A stretch of 64,000 bases of DNA from Weissella confusa (GTDB taxonomy: Bacteria; Bacillota; Bacilli; Lactobacillales; Lactobacillaceae): the NCBI GenBank assembly GCA_014332815.1, contig JACSZT010000008.1, positions 56,888 to 120,887 on the forward strand. Direction: 5' to 3'. Positions 32,569 to 40,020 of the stretch are shown here, one piece after another. A model generated the notes under the pieces. It saw only the letters and a program-made list of their open reading frames with translations, made no database searches and had not been told where the DNA came from. How positions within the stretch are numbered: position 1 is the stretch's first letter; every line of letters begins with the position of its first letter. Both the position numbers and the translations under genes were made by a program.

Positions 32569-34069
32569 AGCTAAAGCGAACCGGAATAGTTTGCCCGGTA
32601 AAGCGTTCGAATTTTTGAACCGTGATTTGATGGAGCACCTGACGAATTTCTTCAATTTCAGCCAACGTCGGACTGGCCTTCAGGTAGAGGTGTCGTTGGT
32701 TGTTAGATAAGTGTGTATTGGAAATGACCAAGTCGGCAGAGTCTGGTGTATCAAAACTCAAAATAATATTTAATGCCGGCATGTTGTTCATTAACTGAGC
32801 TAAGCGACGCCCAAGTGCGGTATTATCGACGAATTCCAAGTCAACCGTGATAATGGGCAAAACTTCTTCTTGTGGCAAGCGCGTGATGAACGTATTGAAG
32901 TAATCCTCGAATAACGTATTTTGCAGGGTGTCATGTGGAATGTTCGTCTCAGTCGCGATGGCTTGGATGAGATGCTGGGTCAGTTGCGCATACACTGGAA
33001 ATTGTGAGATGGCTTCATCGACGTTTGGCTCCGGTCGAAGTGCACTGTGGAAGTAGACTAAGCGTAAATTGGTTGTGTATAAATCATGCTGAATGGCGTC
33101 GATTAATTTATGCGTCATCAGATAAGCGTTTCCGAAGAAAGCCGGTAGCTCACGGGCGATGATATCCGAGACGACACTGAACAAGAGGCGCGTTTCAATC
33201 GGCATATACGTTTCAAAGTGTTCTTTGCGTGCGAAACCAAAGGCGTAGAGGGCGCTCAAGGCAAAACGCGCTTCATACCCGGCTTCAATGTCAGACAGAC
33301 CTAATGACTGTGTTAAGTGTTCACGCATGCGGTCAAGAAATAAACGCGTTGTTGCGGGTAAATCGGTTGTCTCATCAAGCACTGGCGCCGAATCGCTGGG
33401 CGTAATGATGTGTTGGTGAGTCATTCGGACGTACCAAATGCCTAGCTGGAATTCCACAATCAAGCTGATGGCGGGTGAAATTGGATTGGGACTGGTTGTT
33501 TTTAAGTAGGCCCAAGTTGTTTGTGCCCATTCAATGGCTGCCGCTGGGAGGGGGTTGCTTTGGAGTGTATAGTAATCAAACAAGATTCGGAAGAAGAAGT
33601 AACGAACCTCTTTTTCATTGCCAATTAATATGTAAGAATCGTTAATCTGAATATGATAGGGTTGCAAATCTTGTTGCAGTTCTTGTAATAGTTCGCGGAC
33701 ATATGGCGTTGAAAAATCATGTTGCACCGCAAAGTCAGCAACGGTTTCAAACGTGCCAAATAATAAAGCCATTAGTAGATGATATTTCGGCGCACGGTTC
33801 AGGTACTGTAGACGCAACTCGTCAAACAGCATACTGTGCCCTGGTCGCACAATGAAATGTTGGCGCGCGCCATCAAACGAAACCAATTCGTGTTGATCTA
33901 GTTGTGCCAAGTCATCGGCTAGGGCTTGCCCGTAGTTCATGACAAGGTACTTTGACCAACCGAGGTCGTTAATGACTTGCTTGATGGGGACCATCGGAAA
34001 TGGTTGCCTCATCAGGTAGTTTTTGAGCGTTAATTTATCGCGTTCTTTTTTCTGTAGTAGCCAGTCCAC
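32567..34069 (-). CDS. Mga-like helix-turn-helix regulator
   Basis: A 500-residue regulator of the Mga/AtxA type. The N-terminal part has tandem DNA-binding helices (LKNYLMRQPFPMVPIKQVINDLGWSKYLVMNYGQALADDL and a second HTH, FAVQHDFSTPYVRELLQELQQDL), followed by a long helical PRD-like and EIIB-like C-terminal region. GTG 34069 is preferred as start: CGGAGG lies 9 bases upstream, whereas TTG 34093 lies before that site. A terminator for the upstream gene ends 24 bases before this start, so it may be expressed mainly by readthrough. Target genes unknown; the divergent MFS-lactate-oxidase genes are nearby. Confidence 0.8.
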   Translation of the reverse strand: MDWLLQKKERDKLTLKNYLMRQPFPMVPIKQVINDLGWSKYLVMNYGQALADDLAQLDQHELVSFDGARQHFIVRPGHSMLFDELRLQYLNRAPKYHLLMALLFGTFETVADFAVQHDFSTPYVRELLQELQQDLQPYHIQINDSYILIGNEKEVRYFFFRILFDYYTLQSNPLPAAAIEWAQTTWAYLKTTSPNPISPAISLIVEFQLGIWYVRMTHQHIITPSDSAPVLDETTDLPATTRLFLDRMREHLTQSLGLSDIEAGYEARFALSALYAFGFARKEHFETYMPIETRLLFSVVSDIIARELPAFFGNAYLMTHKLIDAIQHDLYTTNLRLVYFHSALRPEPNVDEAISQFPVYAQLTQHLIQAIATETNIPHDTLQNTLFEDYFNTFITRLPQEEVLPIITVDLEFVDNTALGRRLAQLMNNMPALNIILSFDTPDSADLVISNTHLSNNQRHLYLKASPTLAEIEEIRQVLHQITVQKFERFTGQTIPVRFS

Positions 34070-34092
34070 AAGTTTGTTCCTCCGCAAACACA

Positions 34093-34118
34093 AAAAGGCA
34101 GTGCTGACACTGCCTTTT
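34093..34118 (-). terminator. terminator just before the Mga-like gene
   Basis: AAAAGGCAGTG / CACTGCCTTTT, 11-bp perfect stem, 4-base loop. On the minus strand its T tract ends at 34093, only 24 bases before the Mga-like start. Confidence 0.75.
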
Positions 34119-34138
34119 ACTCGTTCAGTTAGTTTAGG

Positions 34139-34306
34139 TTATACCGCAATGTGGTGGGTAAGTGCAAGTTGCTCTAACACTTGGTGATAAATTTGATCAT
34201 AATCATCCAGTGCATAACCAATGTTTCGGACAGAACTCTTCGTATAGTTCTGGGCAGCAATGGCAATTGCAAAATCGTGTGCGATTTGTTCATTCGTGTG
34301 TGGCAT
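34139..34306 (-). CDS. small hypothetical protein
   Basis: A 55-residue soluble protein (MPHTNEQIAHDFAIAIAAQNY, then NIGYALDDYDQIYHQVLEQLALTHH), probably two or three helices. GGGAGA lies upstream of ATG 34306; a longer frame to 34396 has no ribosome site and a basic/hydrophobic nonsense extension. It precedes the Mga-like gene across a terminator. Similar short DYDxIY-type proteins are known in Lactobacillales without a function. Confidence 0.6.
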   Translation of the reverse strand: MPHTNEQIAHDFAIAIAAQNYTKSSVRNIGYALDDYDQIYHQVLEQLALTHHIAV

Positions 34307-34462
34307 AGTATTTGTCTCCCTGTGAATATCTGTTCTTAGTATAAAAAAGGCGACCACAACAACAAAAAATGGTTTTTCTGTTTTCGAAAATCTCATTTTT
34401 GTCCTCGCTAGGGTTGATGGTTAGACTGAGACACAGACTTTACGAAAGCGAGTTATGTTTAC

Positions 34463-35680
34463 ATGACAACGGGAAAACCGGTTACCAGCATTTTTAACGC
34501 TGGCTTTATTAGTATTACAGCCATCAATTTTATTGTTTATCTTGTTTACTATCTATTGATGGTCATTATTGCAGTCGTGGTGCACACGAATTTGCACGCC
34601 AACCTAGCACAGGCGGGATTGGCTTCAGGGATTTATGTTATTGGGACATTGATTGCGCGACTTATTATTGGACAACAGCTCGACATTATTGGTCGCAAGC
34701 AATCATTACGTTTTGGAGCATTGATATATTTAGTCTCAACGTTGGCGTACTTGATTATTCCGAATATCGGGGTCATGTTCGCGGTACGTTTGGTGAATGG
34801 GTTCGCCTATGGAATGACGTCGACCGCGACGAATGCCATTGTGACGGATTACATTCCTGAAGATAAAAAGGGATTGGGTATCAACTTCTATGGGTTGAGT
34901 ACGTCATTGGCTGCGGCGATTGGTCCGTTTGTGGGGATGATTTTGTTGAACCTCACGAACTTCCGTTTCATTGTGATTGTGTCATCAGTATTGATTTTGT
35001 TGACGACGATTGCAACGTTGCTTTTGCCAATCCACAATTTGGCCTTGACGCCTGAACGTAAGGCTGAATTACGCCATATGACGTTTGATAATTTGATTGA
35101 GCGTAAGGCGTTGTTCATTGCAGGCATTGGCTTCTTGATGGGCTTCTCATACTCATCAGTGTTGTCGTTCTTGTCTTCATATGCCAAGACAATTCACTTG
35201 GTAAGTATCAGCTCATTCTTTTTCGTCGTATACGCTTTGGTCATTACGTTTACGCGACCAATGGCGGGGCGCATCTTTGACACACGTGGTGAAGATTATG
35301 TCATGTATCCAGCCTATGCCTCATTGGCAGTGGGGCTAGTGTTGCTTGGGGTAACGCATTCCGGCTTTGTGTTGTTGCTATCAGGTGCCTTTATCGGTTT
35401 GGGCTATGGAACCTTTATGTCAAACGGTCAAGCGGTGGCTTTGAAGCTGGCACCAAACGCGCTTCGCGTTGGTGTGTCATTGTCAACGTACTTTATCGGA
35501 CTTGATTTGGGAATCGGTGTTGGTCCGTTTGTGTTGGGGGATGTCGAAAAGCTATTGAACTTCCGCGAGCTTTATTTGTTGGCTGCAGTCATTCCAGTTA
35601 TTGCGGGTTTGTTGTATTACAAGTTCTATCATCACGAGCAAGATGTTGCGCCAAAGATTGATGGGGCCACGCAACACTAA
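34463..35680 (+). CDS. MFS transporter
   Basis: A 405-residue 12-helix major facilitator. Conserved loop GQQLDIIGRKQSLR follows helix 2; a central loop with LTPERKAELRHMTFDNLIERK separates the halves; GYGTFMSNGQAVALKL and RVGVSLSTYFIGLDLGIGVGPFVLG are in the second half. The ribosome site is weak (GAAAGCGAG). It lies upstream of the lactate oxidase gene, and a cre box begins right after its stop codon. Its substrate is not evident; drug efflux or carboxylate export are possible. Confidence 0.85.
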   Translation: MTTGKPVTSIFNAGFISITAINFIVYLVYYLLMVIIAVVVHTNLHANLAQAGLASGIYVIGTLIARLIIGQQLDIIGRKQSLRFGALIYLVSTLAYLIIPNIGVMFAVRLVNGFAYGMTSTATNAIVTDYIPEDKKGLGINFYGLSTSLAAAIGPFVGMILLNLTNFRFIVIVSSVLILLTTIATLLLPIHNLALTPERKAELRHMTFDNLIERKALFIAGIGFLMGFSYSSVLSFLSSYAKTIHLVSISSFFFVVYALVITFTRPMAGRIFDTRGEDYVMYPAYASLAVGLVLLGVTHSGFVLLLSGAFIGLGYGTFMSNGQAVALKLAPNALRVGVSLSTYFIGLDLGIGVGPFVLGDVEKLLNFRELYLLAAVIPVIAGLLYYKFYHHEQDVAPKIDGATQH

Positions 35681-35694
35681 TGTAATCGGTTACA
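35681..35694. promoter_or_regulatory. cre box upstream of lactate oxidase
   Basis: TGTAATCGGTTACA fits the cre consensus at every defined position and is perfectly palindromic in its arms. It starts at the base after the MFS stop codon. A possible promoter TTGAAC-19-TATACT (35701-35731) lies just downstream, so CcpA here would sit upstream of -35. Confidence 0.65.
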
Positions 35695-35786
35695 CCTTTT
35701 TTGAACCAGTTGAAAGACAGGGCGGTATACTGAAAGTGTAAATTTCATTTGCACTTATTCAATTTAATCAAAGAAGGTAATCACAG

Positions 35787-36893
35787 ATGGCTTATCAAGG
35801 TAGTACAAAAGAAGAGGCTTTGAACATCATCGATTTGCCACGCTTGCGAGCAGCAGTACAACGTGACACAGAGGCGGGTGCATTTGGCTATGTCGACGGA
35901 GGATCGTCTGACGAACAAGTGTTGCACGACAATGAAACGGCTTTCCGCCACTATCAACTTATTCCGCGCATGCTACAAAACATCAGCGCGCCTGACCTAT
36001 CAACAACATTATTAGATATTCCGCTATCAATGCCCGTGATTGCAGCGCCAATTGCTTCTCACGGTTTGATGCATGAAAATGGGGAACGCGTAACGGTCAA
36101 GGGTGTTGGCGCCGCTGGTACAATTTTCAGCTTGTCAACGTACGGTAACTCACGTATTGCGGATGTCGCTGCATCATCGCCCGACACGCCGAAGTTTTTC
36201 CAACTATATATGTCTCGCGACGACGAGTTTAACCAATATTTGTTGGATGAAGCTGTTCAGAATGGTTACAAGGCAATTATTTTAACTGCTGATGCGACGT
36301 TGGGTGGATATCGTGAGGCAGATATCATCAATAACTTTGCTTTCCCATTGCCAATGGAAAATCTAGCTGCCTTCTCAAATGCGGCCGGTTCTGGTGAAGG
36401 ATTGGGAATTTCTGAAATTTATGCCCGCGCCAAGCAGGATCTTGCTTTGTCTGATATTACCAAGGTTAAGCAGATGGCTAATGGCTTGCCAGTGTTCGTG
36501 AAGGGCATTCAAGATCCTGATGATGCACTAGCTGCCATTGCGGCGGGTGCCGATGGTATCTGGGTATCAAACCACGGTGGTCGTGAATTGAACGGCGCAC
36601 CGGCTTCAATCGATACATTGGCGGCTGTTGCTAAGGCAGTTAACCACCGTGTTCCAGTCGTATTTGATTCTGGCATTCGTCGTGGGGAGGACGTTGCCAA
36701 GGCTATTGCACTAGGTGCCGATGTGGTCGCACTCGGACGCCCAATGCTTTGGGGCTTGAATCAAGGTGGTGCGGCTGGCGTGCAGTCAGTTTATGAACAC
36801 TTGGCCGAAGAACTAAAGATTGTAATGCAATTGACTGGTTCTCACACGGTCGCTGAGTTGCAACATGCCAAGATTATTGATGCGAAGTTTTAA
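35787..36893 (+). CDS. lox: lactate oxidase (FMN-dependent alpha-hydroxyacid oxidase)
   Basis: A 368-residue cytoplasmic flavoenzyme that oxidises L-lactate with O2 to pyruvate and hydrogen peroxide. Family motifs are PVIAAPIASHGLMHENGE, FQLYMSRD, ILTADATLGGYREADI, and the catalytic site SNHGGRELNG with His263 and Arg266, followed by FDSGIRRGEDVAKAIALGADVVALGRP. Length is that of lactate oxidases (about 370). AAGGT lies upstream of the ATG. A cre box precedes the gene, so aerobic lactate use should be under catabolite control. A 2-hydroxyacid other than lactate remains possible. Confidence 0.9.
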   Translation: MAYQGSTKEEALNIIDLPRLRAAVQRDTEAGAFGYVDGGSSDEQVLHDNETAFRHYQLIPRMLQNISAPDLSTTLLDIPLSMPVIAAPIASHGLMHENGERVTVKGVGAAGTIFSLSTYGNSRIADVAASSPDTPKFFQLYMSRDDEFNQYLLDEAVQNGYKAIILTADATLGGYREADIINNFAFPLPMENLAAFSNAAGSGEGLGISEIYARAKQDLALSDITKVKQMANGLPVFVKGIQDPDDALAAIAAGADGIWVSNHGGRELNGAPASIDTLAAVAKAVNHRVPVVFDSGIRRGEDVAKAIALGADVVALGRPMLWGLNQGGAAGVQSVYEHLAEELKIVMQLTGSHTVAELQHAKIIDAKF

Positions 36894-36900
36894 ATAGATA

Positions 36901-36935
36901 AAAACGGACCGAATCGCGATGATTCGGCCCGTTTT
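36901..36935. terminator. bidirectional terminator
   Basis: AAAACGGACCGAATC / GATTCGGCCCGTTTT, 15 bp with one mismatch, 5-base loop. Shared by lox (+) and the convergent hypothetical gene (-). Confidence 0.8.
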
Positions 36936-36938
36936 TGC

Positions 36939-37310
36939 TTACTTGGTATAGTGTGCTAGTTGCTTGTTAAGTTGTAGATGCAATCGTTCAACTGTATCTG
37001 GGCTCATCAAACGAAATGCGGTGCCGTCAAATACAACAGCTTCATCTAGCATAATCCAGGTCCATGTTTCACCAGCAATGATTTGATCATCGTGGTTGTA
37101 TGTGAAGACAATGATGGGTTGCTCAGCTGTCTCGTACACATCAATCGCGATGGTATCATCGTTAATGCTAGGTGCATCCGCCAGATAACGGTGAATATTA
37201 TTATCGGCCTCTGTTCGGGTGGTCATTGTGTTAGGGTCAACAAAAGTTCCATGACCAAACGCCTGGCGAACGACATTAATTGCGGCCAGTACTAGTTTTT
37301 CTATTTGCAT
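36939..37310 (-). CDS. hypothetical protein
   Basis: A 123-residue soluble protein (MQIEKLVLAAINVVRQAFGH, beta-rich middle with IVFTYNHDDQIIAGETWTWIMLDEAVVFDG). No family motif or signal peptide. TGGAGT lies 8 bases before ATG 37310; the frame extends to 37352 without a ribosome site. It stands alone, convergent with lox. Function not recognised. Confidence 0.6.
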   Translation of the reverse strand: MQIEKLVLAAINVVRQAFGHGTFVDPNTMTTRTEADNNIHRYLADAPSINDDTIAIDVYETAEQPIIVFTYNHDDQIIAGETWTWIMLDEAVVFDGTAFRLMSPDTVERLHLQLNKQLAHYTK

Positions 37311-37408
37311 AATGATGACTCCATTCGGTAATGTTGCCACCATTATAAACAATTTCAGCCATAAACCTGTAAAATAGGTTCATCTCTTTATATAGAAGAC
37401 GATGCTGG

Positions 37409-37437
37409 TTGCCATTTTGTAAGAATAGTGTTAGTAT
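37409..37437 (+). promoter_or_regulatory. promoter of rimP-nusA-infB operon
   Basis: TTGCCA (37409-37414), 17-base spacer, TAGTAT (37432-37437). It drives a leader containing a terminator before rimP. Confidence 0.55.
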
Positions 37438-37465
37438 AAATACTGTTAATGAATAAGCTCTTAGT

Positions 37466-37506
37466 TGAGTGGCCAGGAACGAATTTCCTTGGCCGCTCAT
37501 TTTTTT
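37466..37506 (+). terminator. leader terminator before rimP
   Basis: TGAGTGGCCAGGAA paired with TTCCTTGGCCGCTCA (one bulged T, one G-U), then seven T. It lies between the promoter and rimP, so it is a candidate attenuator. In Bacillus the equivalent operon is autoregulated by NusA-dependent termination in its leader. Confidence 0.75.
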
Positions 37507-37556
37507 AGGGTTTTACCTCTGACATAGATGATTTACGGAACGAAGGGAGGGAAAAC

Positions 37557-38243
37557 ATGGCAAACGTTGTAGAAACAGTGCAAGCTGTCCTCACGCCTGA
37601 GTTGGCAGACCACGGGTTTGACCTATGGGACGTGATTTATGAAAAGCAAGATTCAGATATGGTCTTGCGTGTGTTGGTTGACCGTCTAGACGGCGCAATT
37701 AACATGGATGATTTGGTGATGTTGACTGAATTGATCGGTGAACGTTTGGACCAAATCGAACCAGATCCATTCCCAGAGGCATACCTAATGGATGTCTCAT
37801 CACCTGGTGCGGAGCGTGAACTAAAGCGTCCACAAGATTTCGAGTGGGCTCTTGAAAAGTATATTCACGTGAAGTTAAACCAACCGATGGACGGACAAAA
37901 CGAAATTGACGGTGAATTAACGGCGGTGACTGACGACGAATTAACGTTGGCAATCACAGTTAAGGGAAAGCGCAAGACAATTGCGGTGCCACGCGCCGAC
38001 ATCAAGTCTGCTAACCTAACAATCAGTCAAGAACGCATTTTGACCACCCCTGAAGATTTCGAATGGGCAATGAACAAGATGGTTCGCGTTTCGACGTACC
38101 AAAAGATTGATGGTAAGAAAGACTTTGCTGGTGAGTTGACGGCAGTCTCAGATGAGACGTTGACGATTACGATGGATGATGATTCTGAAGTCGAAGTCCC
38201 ACGCGCTGCAATTGCACAAGCACGTCAAGCAAATAACTTCTAA
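37557..38243 (+). CDS. rimP: ribosome maturation factor RimP with duplicated C-terminal domain
   Basis: A 228-residue RimP, against about 150-160 in most bacteria. Residues 1-90 are the N-terminal domain (ELADHGFDLWDVIYEK, SSPGAERELK). Residues 92-154 are a C-terminal SH3-like domain starting PQDFEWALEKYIHVKL and ending VPRADIKSANLTI. A second copy occupies 165-226, starting PEDFEWAMNKMVRVST and ending VPRAAIAQARQ, both containing GELTAV and VPRA. RimP helps assemble the 30S subunit. GGAGGG precedes the ATG. First gene of the rimP-nusA-ylxR-ylxQ-infB-rbfA operon. Confidence 0.93.
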   Translation: MANVVETVQAVLTPELADHGFDLWDVIYEKQDSDMVLRVLVDRLDGAINMDDLVMLTELIGERLDQIEPDPFPEAYLMDVSSPGAERELKRPQDFEWALEKYIHVKLNQPMDGQNEIDGELTAVTDDELTLAITVKGKRKTIAVPRADIKSANLTISQERILTTPEDFEWAMNKMVRVSTYQKIDGKKDFAGELTAVSDETLTITMDDDSEVEVPRAAIAQARQANNF

Positions 38244-38261
38244 TTTATATGGAGAATCCAA

Positions 38262-39401
38262 ATGAGTAAGGAATTAGTTCAAGCTCTTGACGCTTTGGAG
38301 CAAGAAAAGGGTATCAAGGCTGAAGTCTTGGTAGAAGCGATTGAAGAGGCTTTGAAGAAGGCCTACGAAAAGAACTATGACGAATCAGAAAACGTTGAAG
38401 TTCAATTCGATCAAAAGAAGGGTAACATCAAGGTTTACTCAGTTAAGACTGTCGTTGAAGAAATTGACGAGCCTTACGAGCAAATTACGTTGGAAGAAGC
38501 TTTGGAATTGAACAAGGCTTACGAAATCGGTGATGAAATCCGTTTCGAAGTCACACCTGCTGACTTCGGACGTTTGGCTGCACAAACAGCTAAGCAAATC
38601 ATCATGCAAAAGGTTCGCGAAGCTGAGCGTGGTGTTGTGTATGACAAGTTCATCGGTTACGAGAACGAAATCATCACAGGAGAAGTTGAGCGTCAAGACT
38701 CACGCTTCTTGTACATCATTTTGCCAGGTAACCAAGAGGCTGCCATGAAGCAAGGTGACCAAATGCCAAACGAAACGTACCGTATGGGTGACAAGATCAA
38801 GGTCTTGGTTTCACAAGTTCAAAACGAACAACGTGGACCTCAAGTCTTTGTGTCACGTACGCACGCTGACTTGGTAAAGCGTTTGTTTGAAGCTGAAGTG
38901 CCAGAAGTCTTCGACGGAACGGTTGAGATTAAGTCAATCGCCCGTGAAGCTGGTGACCGTTCAAAGATTGCGGTTTACTCACACAACAGCAACTTGGATG
39001 CCGTTGGTACGATGGTTGGTCAACGCGGTGCGCGTGTGCAAGCCGTTGTTAACGAATTGTCAGGTGAGAACATGGATATTGTTGAATGGACTGAAGATCC
39101 AGCCCAATTCATCAAGAATGCTTTGAACCCAGCTGAAGTTGTTGAAGTTATCTTCGACCCAACTAACGACCGTGCCGTTACGGTGTTGGTTCCTGATTAC
39201 CAATTGTCATTGGCTATTGGTAAGCGTGGACAAAACGCTCGTTTGGCTGCTCGTTTGACAGGCTTCAAGATTGACATCAAGCCTGAAAGCGAACGCGATG
39301 CAGTAATTGCTGACATGGCGAACCGCGAAGAAGAAGCCGCTAACGCACCAGTTGTTGAAGCTGATGTTGCGGACGACTTCGAGGAAACTGACGAAGCCTA
39401 A
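38262..39401 (+). CDS. nusA: transcription elongation/termination factor NusA
   Basis: A 379-residue NusA of Gram-positive type: N-terminal RNA-polymerase-binding domain ([34 protein letters not shown]), S1 domain, then two KH domains with the core [25 protein letters not shown] and [21 protein letters not shown]. It lacks the C-terminal AR repeats of enterobacterial NusA and ends in an acidic tail. It modulates pausing, termination and antitermination, and in relatives limits its own operon. GGAGA precedes the ATG. Confidence 0.97.
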   Translation: MSKELVQALDALEQEKGIKAEVLVEAIEEALKKAYEKNYDESENVEVQFDQKKGNIKVYSVKTVVEEIDEPYEQITLEEALELNKAYEIGDEIRFEVTPADFGRLAAQTAKQIIMQKVREAERGVVYDKFIGYENEIITGEVERQDSRFLYIILPGNQEAAMKQGDQMPNETYRMGDKIKVLVSQVQNEQRGPQVFVSRTHADLVKRLFEAEVPEVFDGTVEIKSIAREAGDRSKIAVYSHNSNLDAVGTMVGQRGARVQAVVNELSGENMDIVEWTEDPAQFIKNALNPAEVVEVIFDPTNDRAVTVLVPDYQLSLAIGKRGQNARLAARLTGFKIDIKPESERDAVIADMANREEEAANAPVVEADVADDFEETDEA

Positions 39402-39413
39402 GGAGGTGTGCTC

Positions 39414-39713
39414 ATGAAGCCACGTAAGATTCCAATGCGAAAAGACATCGTGACTGGTGAAATGGTACCAAAGAAGGAACTCGTGCGCGTCGTACGCACC
39501 CCCGAGGGTAACGTTGAGCTTGATCCAACCAACCGTGCGAATGGTCGCGGGGCCTACATCTCATTGTCAGTAGAAGTTGCTGAGATGGCGAAGAAGAAGC
39601 GCACGTTTGACCGTGTGTTTGAAACGAAGCTTGATGACAGCTTTTATGATGAGTTGATTGCCTACGTTGATCACCAAGCAGCACGTAAGGAATTGTTCGG
39701 CGATGCAAAATAA
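39414..39713 (+). CDS. ylxR: YlxR family RNA-binding protein (RnpM)
   Basis: A 99-residue basic protein with the YlxR pattern: KPRKIPMRKDIVTGEMVPKKELVRVV, ELDPTNRANGRGAYIS, then a lysine/arginine-rich C-terminal helix region. Members bind RNA, including RNase P RNA in Bacillus. Start is ATG 39414 with AAGGAGG at 39400-39406. Located between nusA and ylxQ as in all Firmicutes; overlaps the next gene. Confidence 0.93.
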   Translation: MKPRKIPMRKDIVTGEMVPKKELVRVVRTPEGNVELDPTNRANGRGAYISLSVEVAEMAKKKRTFDRVFETKLDDSFYDELIAYVDHQAARKELFGDAK

Positions 39714-40008
39714 GCAAAAGCTATTAAATCTCCTTGGCCTAGCGCGCCGTGCTGGTAAGCTAGTAACAGGTGAGGACATGGTACTTGGTGCTATTCGTAA
39801 CGGGAAAGCCAGTTTGGTTTTCTTTGCAAACGATGGCGGTGCAAGTAGCATGAAGAAATTTACAGATAAAACAAACAGCTATAACGTGCCATTTACAACC
39901 GCTTTGACACGTCAAGAATTAGCTGATGCAACCGGATTAGCGCGAACAGTACTTGCTGTTGCAGATCGCGGATTTGCTAAAAAGATGCGGGAATATCTAG
40001 AAAACTAG
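39703..40008 (+). CDS. ylxQ: L7Ae-family ribosomal-like protein YlxQ
   Basis: A 101-residue L7Ae/L30e-fold K-turn-binding protein: MQNKQKLLNLLGLARRAGKLVTGEDMVLGAIRNG, then LVFFANDGGASSMKKFTDK and the C-terminal LARTVLAVADRGFAKK. Start chosen at ATG 39703 overlapping the ylxR stop by 11 bases, so translation is coupled; the longer frame from 39658 is a shadow of ylxR. It probably binds structured RNA. Standard operon position between ylxR and infB. Confidence 0.93.
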   Translation: MQNKQKLLNLLGLARRAGKLVTGEDMVLGAIRNGKASLVFFANDGGASSMKKFTDKTNSYNVPFTTALTRQELADATGLARTVLAVADRGFAKKMREYLEN

Positions 40009-40020
40009 GGAGGATGACAC

